Assembly (NCBI GenBank): GCA_963827935.1 | Contig: CAWHCN010000008.1 | Coordinates: 124,001-188,000, forward strand | Direction of reading: 5' to 3' | Length of the DNA stretch: 64,000 nucleotides | DNA from: DATFNV01 sp963827935 | Lineage (GTDB): Bacteria; Planctomycetota; Planctomycetia; Gemmatales; Gemmataceae | Part shown: positions 27,949 through 37,534 of the stretch, one piece after another | Layout of the letters: each line of letters opens with the position of its first letter | How positions within the stretch are numbered: position 1 is the stretch's first letter | Notes under the pieces: model-generated | The model's database searches: none | Seen by the model: only the letters and a program-made list of their open reading frames with translations | Told to the model about the DNA's origin: nothing | Made by a program: the position numbers and the translations under genes

Positions 27949-29295
27949 TCACGGACTCGCTGCGCACGGTGACACCCACCCAGACGGCCACGGCAACTTG
28001 AACCGCTTCAAGAGCCCGTGGAACCGCGCCCAGGAATACCGCCCACGACGCTTCCGCCGGGACAGCCACGTCCGCCACAGGCGCACGACCGCGTAACGGA
28101 AGTTCTGAAGGCAACGGAGGTTGCCGATCAGACCGCCATAGTACGCATAATGCCCCCGCAGCTTCTGTGAAAGTATCCGGTACTGCTCCTCGAACGGCAG
28201 GTGACGGTTCAGACGACACCACTCCGCGATCTTCTTGAGCGCTCAGTCGAGCCGACTGCCGGCCGTCTTCCGCTTCACCACCCAACGCCCTTGCTTCGAC
28301 CGGCCCCAGAGATGCGTGAACCCCAGGAAGTCAAACGACCCCGGGGAAGGCACCGTCCCAGAGCCTGCCGGCGCAGGCCGATCCGCTGGACGCACAAACG
28401 GCACCAGACGGGTCTTGTCCGGATGGATCGTCAGACCGTACTTGCCGAACCGCTGCGGCAGTACGTCCAGCACGCGACGGGCGTCTTCCTCACAGGCAAA
28501 GCCCATGACGAAATCGTCCGCGTAACGTACCAGGAAGGCACGACCCTTGAGACGCGGCTTCACCTCCTGCTCGAACCACACGTCCAGCACGTAGTGCAGG
28601 TACACGTTGGCCAAGAGTAGTGAAATCACACCCCCTTGAGGCGTCCCCGCCTCGGGATGGCTGATGTCCCCGTCCTCGAGGACGCCCGCCTGCAACCACT
28701 TGTCGATCAGACGGAGCAGCACCCCGTCACGCACCCGCTGACGAAGCAGTTGACGCAGATGAGCATGATCCAGAGTGTCGAAGAACTTCCGGATATCCAC
28801 CTCCACGACCCAACAACCACCTAAAGCCATCGCCTGCTGCCACAGGGACTGCAACGCCGTGTGCGCCGACCGCCCCGGCCGGAAACCGTACGAACAGTCC
28901 AGAAAGTCCTGCTCGTAGATCGGCTCCAACGCCATGACGACCGCCCGTTGAAGCACCTTGTCTTCAAACGTCGGGATCCCGATCGGCCGGGTCTCGTTAC
29001 CCGTCCCCTTCGGAATGTGCACACGCCGCACGGGCGGGGCCCGGTACGTGCCGGACTTGGCCCGGTCCAGGAGCGACTGGAGGTTGCCCACCAGGTCGGC
29101 TCCGTAGTCCGCGCCCGTCAGTCCGTCCACGCCCGGAGCGCCGTCGCCGCGGGTGCGATTGCAGGCCTGGAACATCCAGGGAAGGTCCAGGTAGTGGTTG
29201 AGGGAGGTGAACCCCAACTGCGGCGACCGCGCCGCCAGCTCAGCTAACCGTCGTTGTTGCGTTGACACGGGATCCGATTTCTGAGCATCGGCCAT
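27949..29295 (-). pseudogene. ltrA: Group II intron reverse transcriptase/maturase with an in-frame TGA
   Basis: ATG 29295 follows GGGAGGAAAC. RT motifs in order: NRTRGDGAPGVDGLTGADY, RRVHIPKGTGNETRPIGIPT, DCSYGFRPGRSAHTAL, VVEVDIRKFFDTLDH, AGTPQGGVISLLLANVYLHY, and the catalytic FLVRYADDFVMGF. A TGA at 28243-28245 (probably from CGA, in SRLD-TGA-ALKKIAEW) ends the annotated frame, but the same frame continues as RLNRHLPFEEQYRILSQKLR and WARFHGLLKRFKLPWP, the maturase X domain, to TGA 27949. No HNH endonuclease domain is seen. Confidence 0.85.
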
Positions 29296-29850
29296 GTTTC
29301 CTCCCGATGATTCCGCGCTCCGGCGCCCCCTTCCCTCCACCGGGTCCCCGCGGGTCGAGTTCCCCGGCTTCATCGGTAACTATGAGGCGCTCCGACACCC
29401 TACGGACCATCCGGCCGCGCTTCGCTACTGCTTCGCTTGGCCGTACCATCCCGTGCGCCTGTCTGCGCTCCACTCAGGCCCGACGCCGGCCTGGGGCCAG
29501 GGACCTTCGTAATTGGCGGTCCCGCCGCGCCAACTGCTGTCGAGATGGCCGTAGGGTCTCCCAGGTTCCCAGGGAACCCTTGTGGGCCTATGCCGTGTTC
29601 TCCGACCCCGGCCGGACCGGACGCACCTCGCCGCTAACGGTGCGCCGATGTTGCCCCCGTTGTGTCAAAGACGAAGGCTCCAGCGGGTACGACTCTCGGG
29701 GCTCAATCGCACGGCCTTGGCCCTGGCTGTCTACGCTTCGTCATCGCCCTTACGGTGCCGCCGACGCAAGACTCGCTTCCGGTGGCTGGCTAGGCCCTGC
29801 CGGGTGGGATTGGTTACCCACAGGGTTCCTACTTCTACTGTGCCCCTTTT

Positions 29851-30166
29851 TCATATGTCTGGCGTGCGCCGAGACGGTGGGAATTCTCCGGTCGCATCTA
29901 CCCAATGGTAGATGCGCGCTTCTTCCGTCCGGCGCAGCACGGTGTTGACTTCGGCGAGAATCCCTGCCAACGTCGTCGGCCGACGCTCCAGCACCCAGGC
30001 GAAGATTACCCGCAGTTGCGGCACGGTGATCCACACCGTTTTTTTTTGAGGACCGACTTCTCCAGATTCAGAAACCACAAGGCCAACAGCGACAGCGTCA
30101 TGTGGTGATACCAGCCGACCCAACTGCGCACTTCGTAGTGGGCCAACCCCACCTCACCCTTGCCCA
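29851..30166 (-). pseudogene. IS701 transposase, C-terminal part
   Basis: Begins mid-gene and reads MGKGEVGLAHYEVRSWVGWY then HHMTLSLLALWFLNLEK, the YHHMTLSLLA region typical of IS701 C-termini. At an A9 run (30039-30047, minus strand) a -1 shift is needed to continue as KKTVWITVPQLRVIFAWVLE to TGA 29851-29853, directly inside the terminal repeat. Together with 31857-32934 this gives exactly 465 codons after that single shift. Confidence 0.8.
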
Positions 30167-30174
30167 TCTGCAAC

Positions 30175-31856
30175 GGGTGCAGTCGCCCCAGCATCGAGAA
30201 TTCGCGAGGAAACGCACCGTCCCCGCAGCATAAGCCGCGTGACTGGTCGTTGAAGAAATGAGGATCCTTTCCTCTAATGGGAGGTACAACAACCACTCCC
30301 GAGGAAAGGAATCCTCATGGTCGTCAAGATTACGCAGCGGCCCGTGGCAGCGACAAGTGCAGTTCCGGCGGCGGTGGACGAACCGGCCGACGCCCTCCGC
30401 AAGTGCCTGGACGAGATCGTCGAACGCTTCCGGGAGGGTCCCGTGACGGCGCAACGCTTCATGGAGCTTGAGAACAGCCTGCACGACGCCACCCAGGAGT
30501 TCTGCCGGGGCGTCGTCGAACATGAGGCGAACCGCCTGGAAGGCAACGATCGGCGTGAGGTGCCAGCTAAGATCCGCTATCGCAAGGAGACGTATCGCGT
30601 CAACAAGAAGACACCGGCCCGCATCGCCAGCCGCTTTGGCACGATCACCCTGCGTTCGTTCTACTACCTGAACGCCGAGGACGGCGAACCGGGCTTGCAT
30701 CCGTTGTGGGTGCGTCTGGGTATCGGTGCGGGTGCGGCCACGCCGGCGCTTTTGGAACGTGTGGCGCGGCTGTCGGTGGACCAGACGCAGGCCGAGGTGC
30801 GCGATGGTTGCTGCGTGAACATGGCCTGAAGTGGTCGAACGATCGGCTGCGGGCGGCGTTGGCCGGCTTTCGCCAGGCGCTGCTGCCGTTCGTGGCGGCG
30901 TTGCAACAAGTGCGTCTGCTGCTGTGGCTGCAACAGGCCCAGCAGTCGCGGGGCCGCCATCGTCCGGTGCTGGCGGCGGGGCGGGACGGCATCATGATGC
31001 CCATGCGTGCGGGCGGCTACCAGGAGGCCAGCACCGCCACGGTGAGCGTCTACGACCGTCGGCGTCGGCGGTTGGGCACCATCTACCTGGGCCAGATGCC
31101 GGAGGCCAAGCAAGTGACGCTGACGCGCGCCTTGACGGCCTTGCTGCGGGCCACGCTGACGGCCTGGCAGGGGCCCGTGCCACGCCTGGCCTACATCACC
31201 GACAAGGGCTCGGCGCCGGACGAATACTATCGGCAGGTGCTGAAGAAGATGAAGCATCCGCGTGACGGGCAGGCGTTGACCTGGGAATGGGTGCTCGATT
31301 TCTATCATGTGTGCGGTTACATCGGCAAGATGGCGGACGCGCTGTTTGGCCCGCAAACGGCGGCGGCAGCGCGGTGGTTCGCCCGGATGCGGTGCTGGCT
31401 GCGTGACCGGCCGCAGGGAGCGGCCCACGTGTTGCGGTCAGCCATGCAGCACCTGGAGCGACGGCCGATGACCAAGGTGCAGAAGGCGGAGTTCTGGAAA
31501 GCGTATCGTTACCTGCGTCACCATCGGCGTCTGATGGACTACCCCGGTTATCGCCGTCGCGGCCTGCCGCTCGGCAGCGGCGTGACGGAAGCGGCGTGCA
31601 AGACGGTGTTCACGCAACGCTTCAAACGTTCGGGGATGCGTTGGCAGGGCGCGTCCGGCCAGGTGATTCTGGATTTGCGTACGATCCACCTGAGCGGCAT
31701 GTGGGACCAAGCCTTCGCCGCCGACCTGGGAGCCCGCGAACTGCCCGTACCACTTGCTGCCGCGTGCCGCCCCGCCCAAGAGGCAAGTCACCGGGCAGAC
31801 GACGAGCAAGCTTATGGTATTGCCGCATAATTCGCGGTGCAGGAGCGACTACACCC
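30175..31856 (+). mobile_element. ISKra4-family-like insertion sequence
   Basis: Ends GGGTGCAGTCGCCCC (30175 onward) and the complement of GGGTGTAGTCGCTCC (ending 31856) form imperfect inverted repeats. A perfect 8-bp direct repeat TCTGCAAC flanks it (30167-30174 and 31857-31864). It sits inside the IS701 transposase gene. Confidence 0.85.
30317..31830 (+). CDS. ISKra4-family-like transposase, frameshifted
   Basis: ATG 30317 follows GAGGAAAGGAATCCTC, which is the right half of a small palindrome with GAGGATCCTTTCCTC upstream. N-terminal part ANRLEGNDRREVPAKIRYRK and GTITLRSFYYL (helix-turn-helix/zinc-like region). One base is lost near 30808; then WLLREHGLKWSNDRLRAALA, VSVYDRRRRRLGTIYLGQMP, AYITDKGSAPDEYYRQVLKK, WVLDFYHVCGYIGKMADALF and LPLGSGVTEAACKTVFTQRF, the DDE-type core and C-terminal signature. 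Confidence 0.82.
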
Positions 31857-32934
31857 TCTGCAACGCCTGTTCGATCCGCGGCCGCTCACACTTGACACGC
31901 ACCAACTCCGCCAACGCTACCCCCGACAAGGCGTTGCTCAACGCATAGGTCACGTCGCCGGCGCGATCCACCGGACGCACGATCACGACTCGTTCCGGCC
32001 TGCCGACGCAGCCGTCGGCATCCTTGGTTTGCACCAACCGCGTCAGGGCACGCACCACCAAGGGGCCTTTCTCACCCGCCCGCACCGTCAGGCGCTGCCA
32101 CGCCGACGCCGGCTGACGCGCCGCCCAGGCCTGGACCTGCTCGAAGGGCGGCAACCGTCGCCGTCCCGACGGCCCCGCCTCTCGCTCGGCTTCCAGGTCG
32201 CGGATCAGCGTGTTGCACGGCACATCCACCACATAACGCTCGCCGCCACGTCGCAAGGCTTGCCGAAACTCCGTCACCCGGCCAAACTCGTCGTCGGCCG
32301 CCACCCAGCCGTGCGGCAACGCTCGGCAACGCTCCCACTGGCCCAAGGCGAGACGCCATTTCTCCTGAAACGTCGTCTCGGTGGGCACGTAACATTTCGC
32401 CCGCCGCTTGCGATCGTCCACCCACTCTTGCGGCAAATACAAATCCGCGGCCAGCAACGTCTCGCCCTGAGCACAGGCATAGGCCGTGAACACGCCCACC
32501 TGACAGTTCTCGACCTTGCCCAGGCGGCCGCACCACTGCCGGGCCACGCCACAGGAGTCGTCGCCTTTCTTGGCGAAGCCGCTGCCGTCAAAGATCAGCA
32601 CCGCGTCGTCGTCGCGCCACGCTGCGGCCACGTGCCGGTGCAACTCGTCCAACACGGCGCTATCGGACCATTTGCCGGCGCCGACGAACTTTTGCACCGG
32701 CTTGCGTGCCGCGCCAGCTTGCCGAGCGATCGGCTCGTTGGTCTTGCGCTCCAGGTTGCTGAGGCGGCCTTCGAGAACGACCTCGGCCCAGTGCCGTTGT
32801 TCCGTGCGATAGAACAGGGGCTGATAGCGTTCGATGAACCCCGCCAAGCGGCGGACGCCGCCCTGCACGGCTGCCAGCGGCACCTTCACATCGGCGAGCA
32901 AGGCGAGCGCTTCCGGGGATTCCAAGAGGGACAT
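31857..32934 (-). pseudogene. IS701 transposase, N-terminal part
   Basis: ATG 32934 has GGAGGAAC just upstream, better than ATG 32961. Visible family motifs: ERYQPLFYRTEQRHWAEVVL, AVLIFDGSGFAKKGDDSCGV (first catalytic Asp), TAYACAQGETLLAADLYLP, GWVAADDEFGRVTEFRQALR (second Asp) and ALSGVALAELVRVKCERPRI (Glu follows). The frame ends artificially where the ISKra4-like element starts. Confidence 0.88.
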
Positions 32935-33080
32935 CCGTGTTCCTCCATACTGATCTTCCATGATGGGGCGAGTTCCGGCATACTATACGAACTATCCCAA
33001 AAGGGGCACAGTAGAACTACGAAAGGTTTCCGTGATGGTTACTCCATCGCCTTCCTCCTCTCCTGAGCTTCCTGGCGCAA

Positions 33081-33135
33081 TGACACCATCCTGACACCGC
33101 CATGACACCATGCCTCCACGACGGTGACAGCATCG
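33081..33135. repeat. Degenerate TGACACC short-repeat array, right half
   Basis: TGACACCATCC TGACACCGCCA TGACACCATGCC and TGACAGCATC in tandem. Matches the array at 27788-27866; together they flank the group II intron. The rest of 33136-33317 holds no recognisable gene. Confidence 0.6.
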
Positions 33136-33317
33136 CCCCCGTGCGGTGAGCCGGACATGCCCGCGGCTCCCAGCTGTGCACCAACAGCATTTCATTCACT
33201 CGGTTGCATCCGCGGGAGGCAATCGCCTTTTGCTGCTCCACGGCAGAACTGCCGGAAAAAAGGTGGCAGGACCCTGACTCCGTATCTCTTCCGTGAGCCA
33301 AGAGAACCGGCGAAGAT

Positions 33318-33829
33318 TCACTCCGGCAAGGCGACGTTCCCCGGGTTGACATCGAGCAGAAATACGCCATACCCCTCGAGTTCGCGAAGGACGGCCTGCA
33401 CCTTGGGCCAGCGGGGCCGAATTGCTCCTGCTTTTCGGCCGTCCAGTCGTCGAGGACCTCCTCCGAGAAGTCGGGTGCCCGGTCGAGGTAGGCCCCGGCG
33501 AAGTCCAGCACGAACGGCGGTTTCACGACGGTCATCTCGATCATCCATGACCGGTCGTCATGGCCGAGCAACTGCGGCACGTGGCAAGCACGGATCAGGG
33601 AGACCTGGTTCTCCTGAAGCCGGCGGTAAACATCCAGCTTGCGCCGATAATCCACTTCCCGCTGGTAGACCTTGATCGCTGACCGGAGGGCCTGGTCGCC
33701 GCCGGCGGGCTGGCCTTCGGTGGCAAAGACGATACCATGAATACCGTAGCCGAGTTCATCGACGAGGCGCAGTCCGCTTCGCTCGGTGTATTTCCTGGCC
33801 CGGCTCAACAACTCCTCACGGTTGCTCAT
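33318..33829 (-). CDS. Small protein-kinase-like fold protein, frameshifted
   Basis: ATG 33829. LVDELGYGIHGIVFATEGQP resembles a kinase glycine loop, RSAIKVYQREVDYRRKLDVY contains a candidate ATP-binding Lys, and SWMIEMTVVKPPFVLDFAGA resembles the hinge. After an indel near 33420 the frame reads KVQAVLRELEGYGVFLLDVN then PGNVALPE, similar to the catalytic D..N of kinases. About 170 residues, so a minimal kinase fold lacking most of the C-lobe. Divergent from the 70-residue gene at 33876. Confidence 0.55.
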
Positions 33830-33875
33830 GTCGGCTCCTACACCGAAAAGCACCGGCCATTCCGCGAAGATTGAG

Positions 33876-34088
33876 ATGCAGCTTCGCGTCAACGGCCGAA
33901 CCTTCTCCATCGGCCAGCTGGGGCCGGACTTCCTCATCCTCGATGACCCCGCGGACCACCCGCCGGCGGAGGGCGAGATCATGGTATCCATCGACGGCCG
34001 AGAACGGCGATGGACCGTGTGGTTGCCGGAGGGGATGCGGGCGGGGCGGAGGGTGACCGCGATTGGTGATGCGAGCTGCAGCGCATGA
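33876..34088 (+). CDS. Small conserved-looking hypothetical protein
   Basis: 70 residues from ATG 33876: MQLRVNGRTFSIGQLGPDFL, ILDDPADHPPAEGEIMVSID, RRWTVWLPEGMRAGRRV. Balanced composition and a beta-rich pattern suggest a real protein. An upstream ATG at 33828 would overlap the divergent start codon and is less likely. Function unknown. Confidence 0.5.
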   Translation: MQLRVNGRTFSIGQLGPDFLILDDPADHPPAEGEIMVSIDGRERRWTVWLPEGMRAGRRVTAIGDASCSA

Positions 34089-34394
34089 GGTCAAAAGGGA
34101 TTGAAGGAGAAACGAAGGCGCCCGCACCGAAGCAGCGTGAATAATCCCCTCTTCAGAGAGTTAAAGAGTTAAGTACGCTGTCCCCTTTTCGCTCCCTCCC
34201 CTTTTCGCTCCCTGAACAGCACGCCGGCGAGGGTATCAGGCGGGGGGAGGGGGCGGAGCGCGTAGGGGAAGCGGATACGAAAGTGGTGGACGAACGTCAC
34301 GTTCACAAATACGATTGCGGACAGCGAGCATTGTTGACCGCGCCCGACAGTACCTCGGGCTGAAGCGACTTGAAGGAATAGTCGAGGGACTGCG
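34089..34394. repeat. Intergenic region with a 16-bp perfect tandem repeat
   Basis: CCCCTTTTCGCTCCCT occurs twice in direct tandem at 34182-34213. No gene seen. The region precedes the restriction-modification pair and is where base composition starts to become more AT-rich. Confidence 0.6.
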
Positions 34395-35858
34395 ATGCAT
34401 GACGCAAGAATGAAGAAGCAGCTCGGCGCCTACTACACGCCTGACGTGGTGGTTCAGTCGCTCGTTCGCTGGGCAGTTCGCAAGCGAGGTGATCGGATGC
34501 TTGACCCAGCGTGCGGCGACGGCAGATTTCTCATCATTCACAAGAACAGCGTGGGGGTCGAGCAGGATTCGCTCGCCGCAGCTGCCGTTCACGAGCGTGC
34601 GTCTGGCTCATTAATCCATCAGGGCGACTTCTTTAGTTGGGCTGCCGAGACGAGGGAGCGCTTCGAGTGTGCGGCTGGCAACCCGCCCTTCATTCGATAT
34701 CAGCGGTTCACCGGATCGGTTCGCGAAGCAGCCCTGCGACTTTGCGAGCAGCTCGGAGCCCCCTTCACCTCATTAACCTCTTCTTGGGCGCCATTTCTCG
34801 TCGCTACCGCGAGCTTGTTAAAGCCCGGCGGTCGGCTCGCCTTCGTCGTTCCTGCCGAGATCGGACACGCCCCGTATGCGATTCCGCTCTTGCGCTACCT
34901 GATGGATCATTTTGGGCTTGTCCAAGTTGTCGCGATTCGCAAGAAGCTCTTTCCCGAGTTGTCGGAGGACTGCTGGCTACTCTACTGCGAGGGCTTTCGA
35001 CGACGTACCCCTACCATTAAGTTCTCAGTTTTGGACTGTTTCGAGAGAGCTAACCGGCCGCCCCAAAGTGGTGAACTTGTATCGCTCGCGGGCTGGGCGT
35101 TGTGGAATTTCCGTCTGCGGCCGTTTGTACTCAGCCGAGATGCGCGTGACGCTTATCAGTGTATCGCGTCGTCACCTAAGTCATTTCGTCTGCACGAGGC
35201 AGCTAAAGTTGGCATTGGCTACGTTACTGGGGCAAATGAATTCTTTCACGTCAAGCCATCCGTTGCAGCAAGACTCAGCATTCCAGATCGATATCTGCTT
35301 GCTACGATACGAAACGCGAGGTGTCTCACTTCGACGGCAATAACCATGGAGAACATTCGTAGTTGGAAGGAACGCGACACGCCGAACTTCTTGCTCTATG
35401 TGCCGAAAGGCGAAGAGCCTCCGGGCTGTATACAGGCCTACCTGGATTCTGCTGATGGGCGCGCCGCGCGGCAAAGCTACAAATGCCGGAGCCGTCATCC
35501 GTGGTATACAGTCCCGGATGTTAAAGTCCCCGACGCTTTCCTCGCATATATGTGCGGCAAGTCGCCGGCACTTGTACGCAATGAGGCCGGTTGTGTGGCC
35601 ACCAACTCGGTGCATGTTGTTCGGTTAAAAGGTGTCCATTGCATTCAGTCCCTCCAGCAGCTATGGCGATCGCCACTTTCGGCGCTGAGTTGTGAGATTG
35701 AGGGCCATCCCCTTGGTGGGGGCATGTTAAAGCTCGAACCGGGCGAAGCAGCTCGCGTCGTGCTTTCTAACGACAAGAAGGCCTGTCGCGCGGCTACCCG
35801 CTACCTCGACGAAGGAACCAAAATCATGCGGCAGTGGAGGCATTATGGCGAGACGTAG
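34395..35858 (+). CDS. Type II N6-adenine DNA methyltransferase (gamma-class motif order)
   Basis: 487 residues. YYTP at 13-16 (motif X-like region of Eco57I/PaeR7I-type enzymes), SAM-binding motif I DPACGDGRFL at 37-46, catalytic motif IV NPPF at 96-99 (AGNPPFIRYQRFTG), and PGGRLAFVVPAEIGHAPYA (motif VI-VIII region). The C-terminal 250 residues are a target-recognition region (GYVTGANEFFHVKPSVAA). Overlaps the next gene by 14 bases, a translationally coupled restriction-modification arrangement. Base composition is visibly lower in GC than neighbours, which suggests transfer. Confidence 0.85.
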   Translation: MHDARMKKQLGAYYTPDVVVQSLVRWAVRKRGDRMLDPACGDGRFLIIHKNSVGVEQDSLAAAAVHERASGSLIHQGDFFSWAAETRERFECAAGNPPFIRYQRFTGSVREAALRLCEQLGAPFTSLTSSWAPFLVATASLLKPGGRLAFVVPAEIGHAPYAIPLLRYLMDHFGLVQVVAIRKKLFPELSEDCWLLYCEGFRRRTPTIKFSVLDCFERANRPPQSGELVSLAGWALWNFRLRPFVLSRDARDAYQCIASSPKSFRLHEAAKVGIGYVTGANEFFHVKPSVAARLSIPDRYLLATIRNARCLTSTAITMENIRSWKERDTPNFLLYVPKGEEPPGCIQAYLDSADGRAARQSYKCRSRHPWYTVPDVKVPDAFLAYMCGKSPALVRNEAGCVATNSVHVVRLKGVHCIQSLQQLWRSPLSALSCEIEGHPLGGGMLKLEPGEAARVVLSNDKKACRAATRYLDEGTKIMRQWRHYGET

Positions 35859-36699
35859 ACGGCCTCCGCTTTGCCAATGGGTCACCCTGCAAGAGGCGTT
35901 AAATGCGTTCGCTCTGAATCTTACAGGGCATCAAGGAGCGGAACATATCAAGCCGCTCCATTGGTACGTTGCGTCCCGCCTCGTTGTAGAAGGTGGATTT
36001 CATCCTGACGATATCACACCCCGCCCGCCGTTCCAGGTGACCACACGGGGTGAACGGGTTCTACTGGACCACGACGCAACTTTGGGAAGAAGCGGTGAGA
36101 GAACGATACTGGGCGGCCTCAAGACGAAGGATGTTGATGTCGTCGTGGTAAGGGAAGGTATCGGCCCGGTGATCGCGGTGTCGATGAAGGGAACTTTCGG
36201 CGCGTTCCGAAATCTTACCAATCGCATGGAAGAGGCTGTAGGCGACTGCACGAACCTTCATATATCCTATCCGGCCCTCGTGTACGGTTTCCTACACGTC
36301 TTGCGTGGCAATCGCGAAACCCCGGACAGGGATGCCAACAACGTCGCAATGACACAGAATGGCGCAATTGTCGAAAGCATCGTCCGTTACCTAGAAGTTC
36401 TTACTCGACTAGCAGGCCGCGACGACGTACGAGATGTGACGACGAAATATGAGTCAGTCGCATTGTGCCTCGCAAATCCTGACACACCGAACACCGGAGA
36501 ATTGATCACAACGTTCCCGCCTCACGGAAGTCCACTTCACTTCTCAAGGTTTTTCGACCAACTCTATCGCCAGTATGACCTGAGATTCGTTTATGCAGCG
36601 CCAAGCCTCAAGACAACCACGCGCCGGTTGGTGTGGGATCCTGAATCGCCTGCTCTCGCTGATCCGCGGCTGGTGGGTTATCAGGCTCGCGTCGGATGA
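35845..36699 (+). CDS. Putative type II restriction endonuclease partner
   Basis: 284 residues. Position directly after and overlapping the methyltransferase suggests the cognate endonuclease. A PD-(D/E)XK-like core is possible: GLKTKDVDVVVVREGIGPVI (Asp96/Asp98) followed by AVSMKGTFGAFRNLTNRMEE, where SMK (113-115) may stand for the (E/S)xK motif. The end LVWDPESPALADPRLVGYQ looks like a normal terminus. I do not recognise a named REase family, so specificity is unknown. Confidence 0.6.
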   Translation: MARRRRPPLCQWVTLQEALNAFALNLTGHQGAEHIKPLHWYVASRLVVEGGFHPDDITPRPPFQVTTRGERVLLDHDATLGRSGERTILGGLKTKDVDVVVVREGIGPVIAVSMKGTFGAFRNLTNRMEEAVGDCTNLHISYPALVYGFLHVLRGNRETPDRDANNVAMTQNGAIVESIVRYLEVLTRLAGRDDVRDVTTKYESVALCLANPDTPNTGELITTFPPHGSPLHFSRFFDQLYRQYDLRFVYAAPSLKTTTRRLVWDPESPALADPRLVGYQARVG

Positions 36700-36823
36700 C
36701 ATGGAGAGGCAACAAAGGGGACACATTTATTTATGGGACAGTAATCAGAGGCGTCCCCTCTAATCGAGGCCGGGACGGGAAAGCGCAACGCCAATCCGCT
36801 ACAATTCCTGGCGGAGGTGCATC

Positions 36824-37534
36824 ATGCCCATTCACGATTGGACGCGCGTTCCTGCCGGGACTTATCACTTCTTCCACCAGCGGTGGATCGCCGCCATCGC
36901 CGATGCCCTGAACGCCGGCGGCCTGCCCGAGGGCTACTTCGCCATGAGCGAGGTGGACGCGAAAGGGCCCATTCCAGACGTGCTCGCCCTCGAGGCCAAG
37001 CCGCCCATGCCGGTCGTAAGCCGTGGGGAAAACACGGCAGGCAACGCGCGGCGGGCCGATCGCCTCTCCATTTACCTGCCGCAGGGCGAGTTGATCGCGG
37101 TCATCGAGATCGTTTCGCCGGGGAACAAGGACTCGACGAACGCGTTCCGGACGTTCGTGCGCAAGGCCGGGAAACTCCTTCGCCGCGGCGTCCACCTGTT
37201 GATCGTCGATTTGTTTCCGCCCTCGCTCCGCGACCCGCACGGCATCCATAAGCCCATCTGGGACCAGTCCAAGGAAGAGCCGTTCGAGCTGCCCCCGGAC
37301 AAGCCGTTGACCCTCGCGGCGTATGCGGCCGGTTCCGAGAAAGTCGCCTACTTCGAGAACGTGGCGGTCGGCGACCGGCTTGTGGACATGCCGATCTTCC
37401 TCACGCCGGATCACTACGTCCCGTGCCCCCTGGAAGCGTCGTATCAGGTGACCTGGGGCGTGTTCCCCAGGGCGCTCAAGGGGCCGCTGGAGGTGCCACC
37501 CGCGGCTCCAGGACCTGCCGACACGCCGAGTTGA
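36824..37534 (+). CDS. DUF4058-family protein
   Basis: 236 residues. ATG 36824 follows GGCGGAGGTGC. MPIHDWTRVPAGTYHFFHQR then WIAAIADALNAGGLPEGYFA is the family N-terminus; LIAVIEIVSPGNKDSTNAF and LLRRGVHLLIVDLFPPSLRD form a PD-(D/E)XK-like core (IEIVSPGNK) similar to Uma2. Common in planctomycetes, cyanobacteria and Chloroflexi; role unknown. Frame intact. Confidence 0.85.
   Translation: MPIHDWTRVPAGTYHFFHQRWIAAIADALNAGGLPEGYFAMSEVDAKGPIPDVLALEAKPPMPVVSRGENTAGNARRADRLSIYLPQGELIAVIEIVSPGNKDSTNAFRTFVRKAGKLLRRGVHLLIVDLFPPSLRDPHGIHKPIWDQSKEEPFELPPDKPLTLAAYAAGSEKVAYFENVAVGDRLVDMPIFLTPDHYVPCPLEASYQVTWGVFPRALKGPLEVPPAAPGPADTPS

Larger units (their letters stand above)
29833..33016 (-). mobile_element. 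IS701-family element, itself split by ISKra4-like insertion
   Basis: 18-bp perfect inverted ends TTCTACTGTGCCCCTTTT at 29833-29850 and 32999-33016, with a 4-bp direct repeat CTAC outside (29829-29832 and 33017-33020), which fits the 4-bp duplication of IS701. Its transposase is in two parts on either side of 30175-31856. Removing that insert and one target copy restores a continuous frame. Confidence 0.9.
27867..33080 (-). mobile_element. Group II intron, interrupted by IS701 and ISKra4 elements
   Basis: Read on the minus strand, the intron starts near 33080 (TGCGCCAGGAAGC, like the GUGYG 5' end), runs to 33017, is interrupted by the IS701 element (29833-33016), resumes through its 5' structural part (about 29374-29832), the reverse transcriptase gene and domains V-VI, and ends at 27867. 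Both flanks are the same GGTGTCA-type repeat. The 5' boundary is approximate. Confidence 0.65.

Noticed and set aside
29262..29948. 228-codon open frame on the plus strand with a hydrophobic tail
   Set aside because: It is antisense to the structured 5' part of the group II intron and crosses the IS701 boundary; such frames are commonly misannotated as proteins.
34182..34213. Tandem 16-mer considered as the start of a CRISPR array
   Set aside because: Only two direct copies with no spacers.
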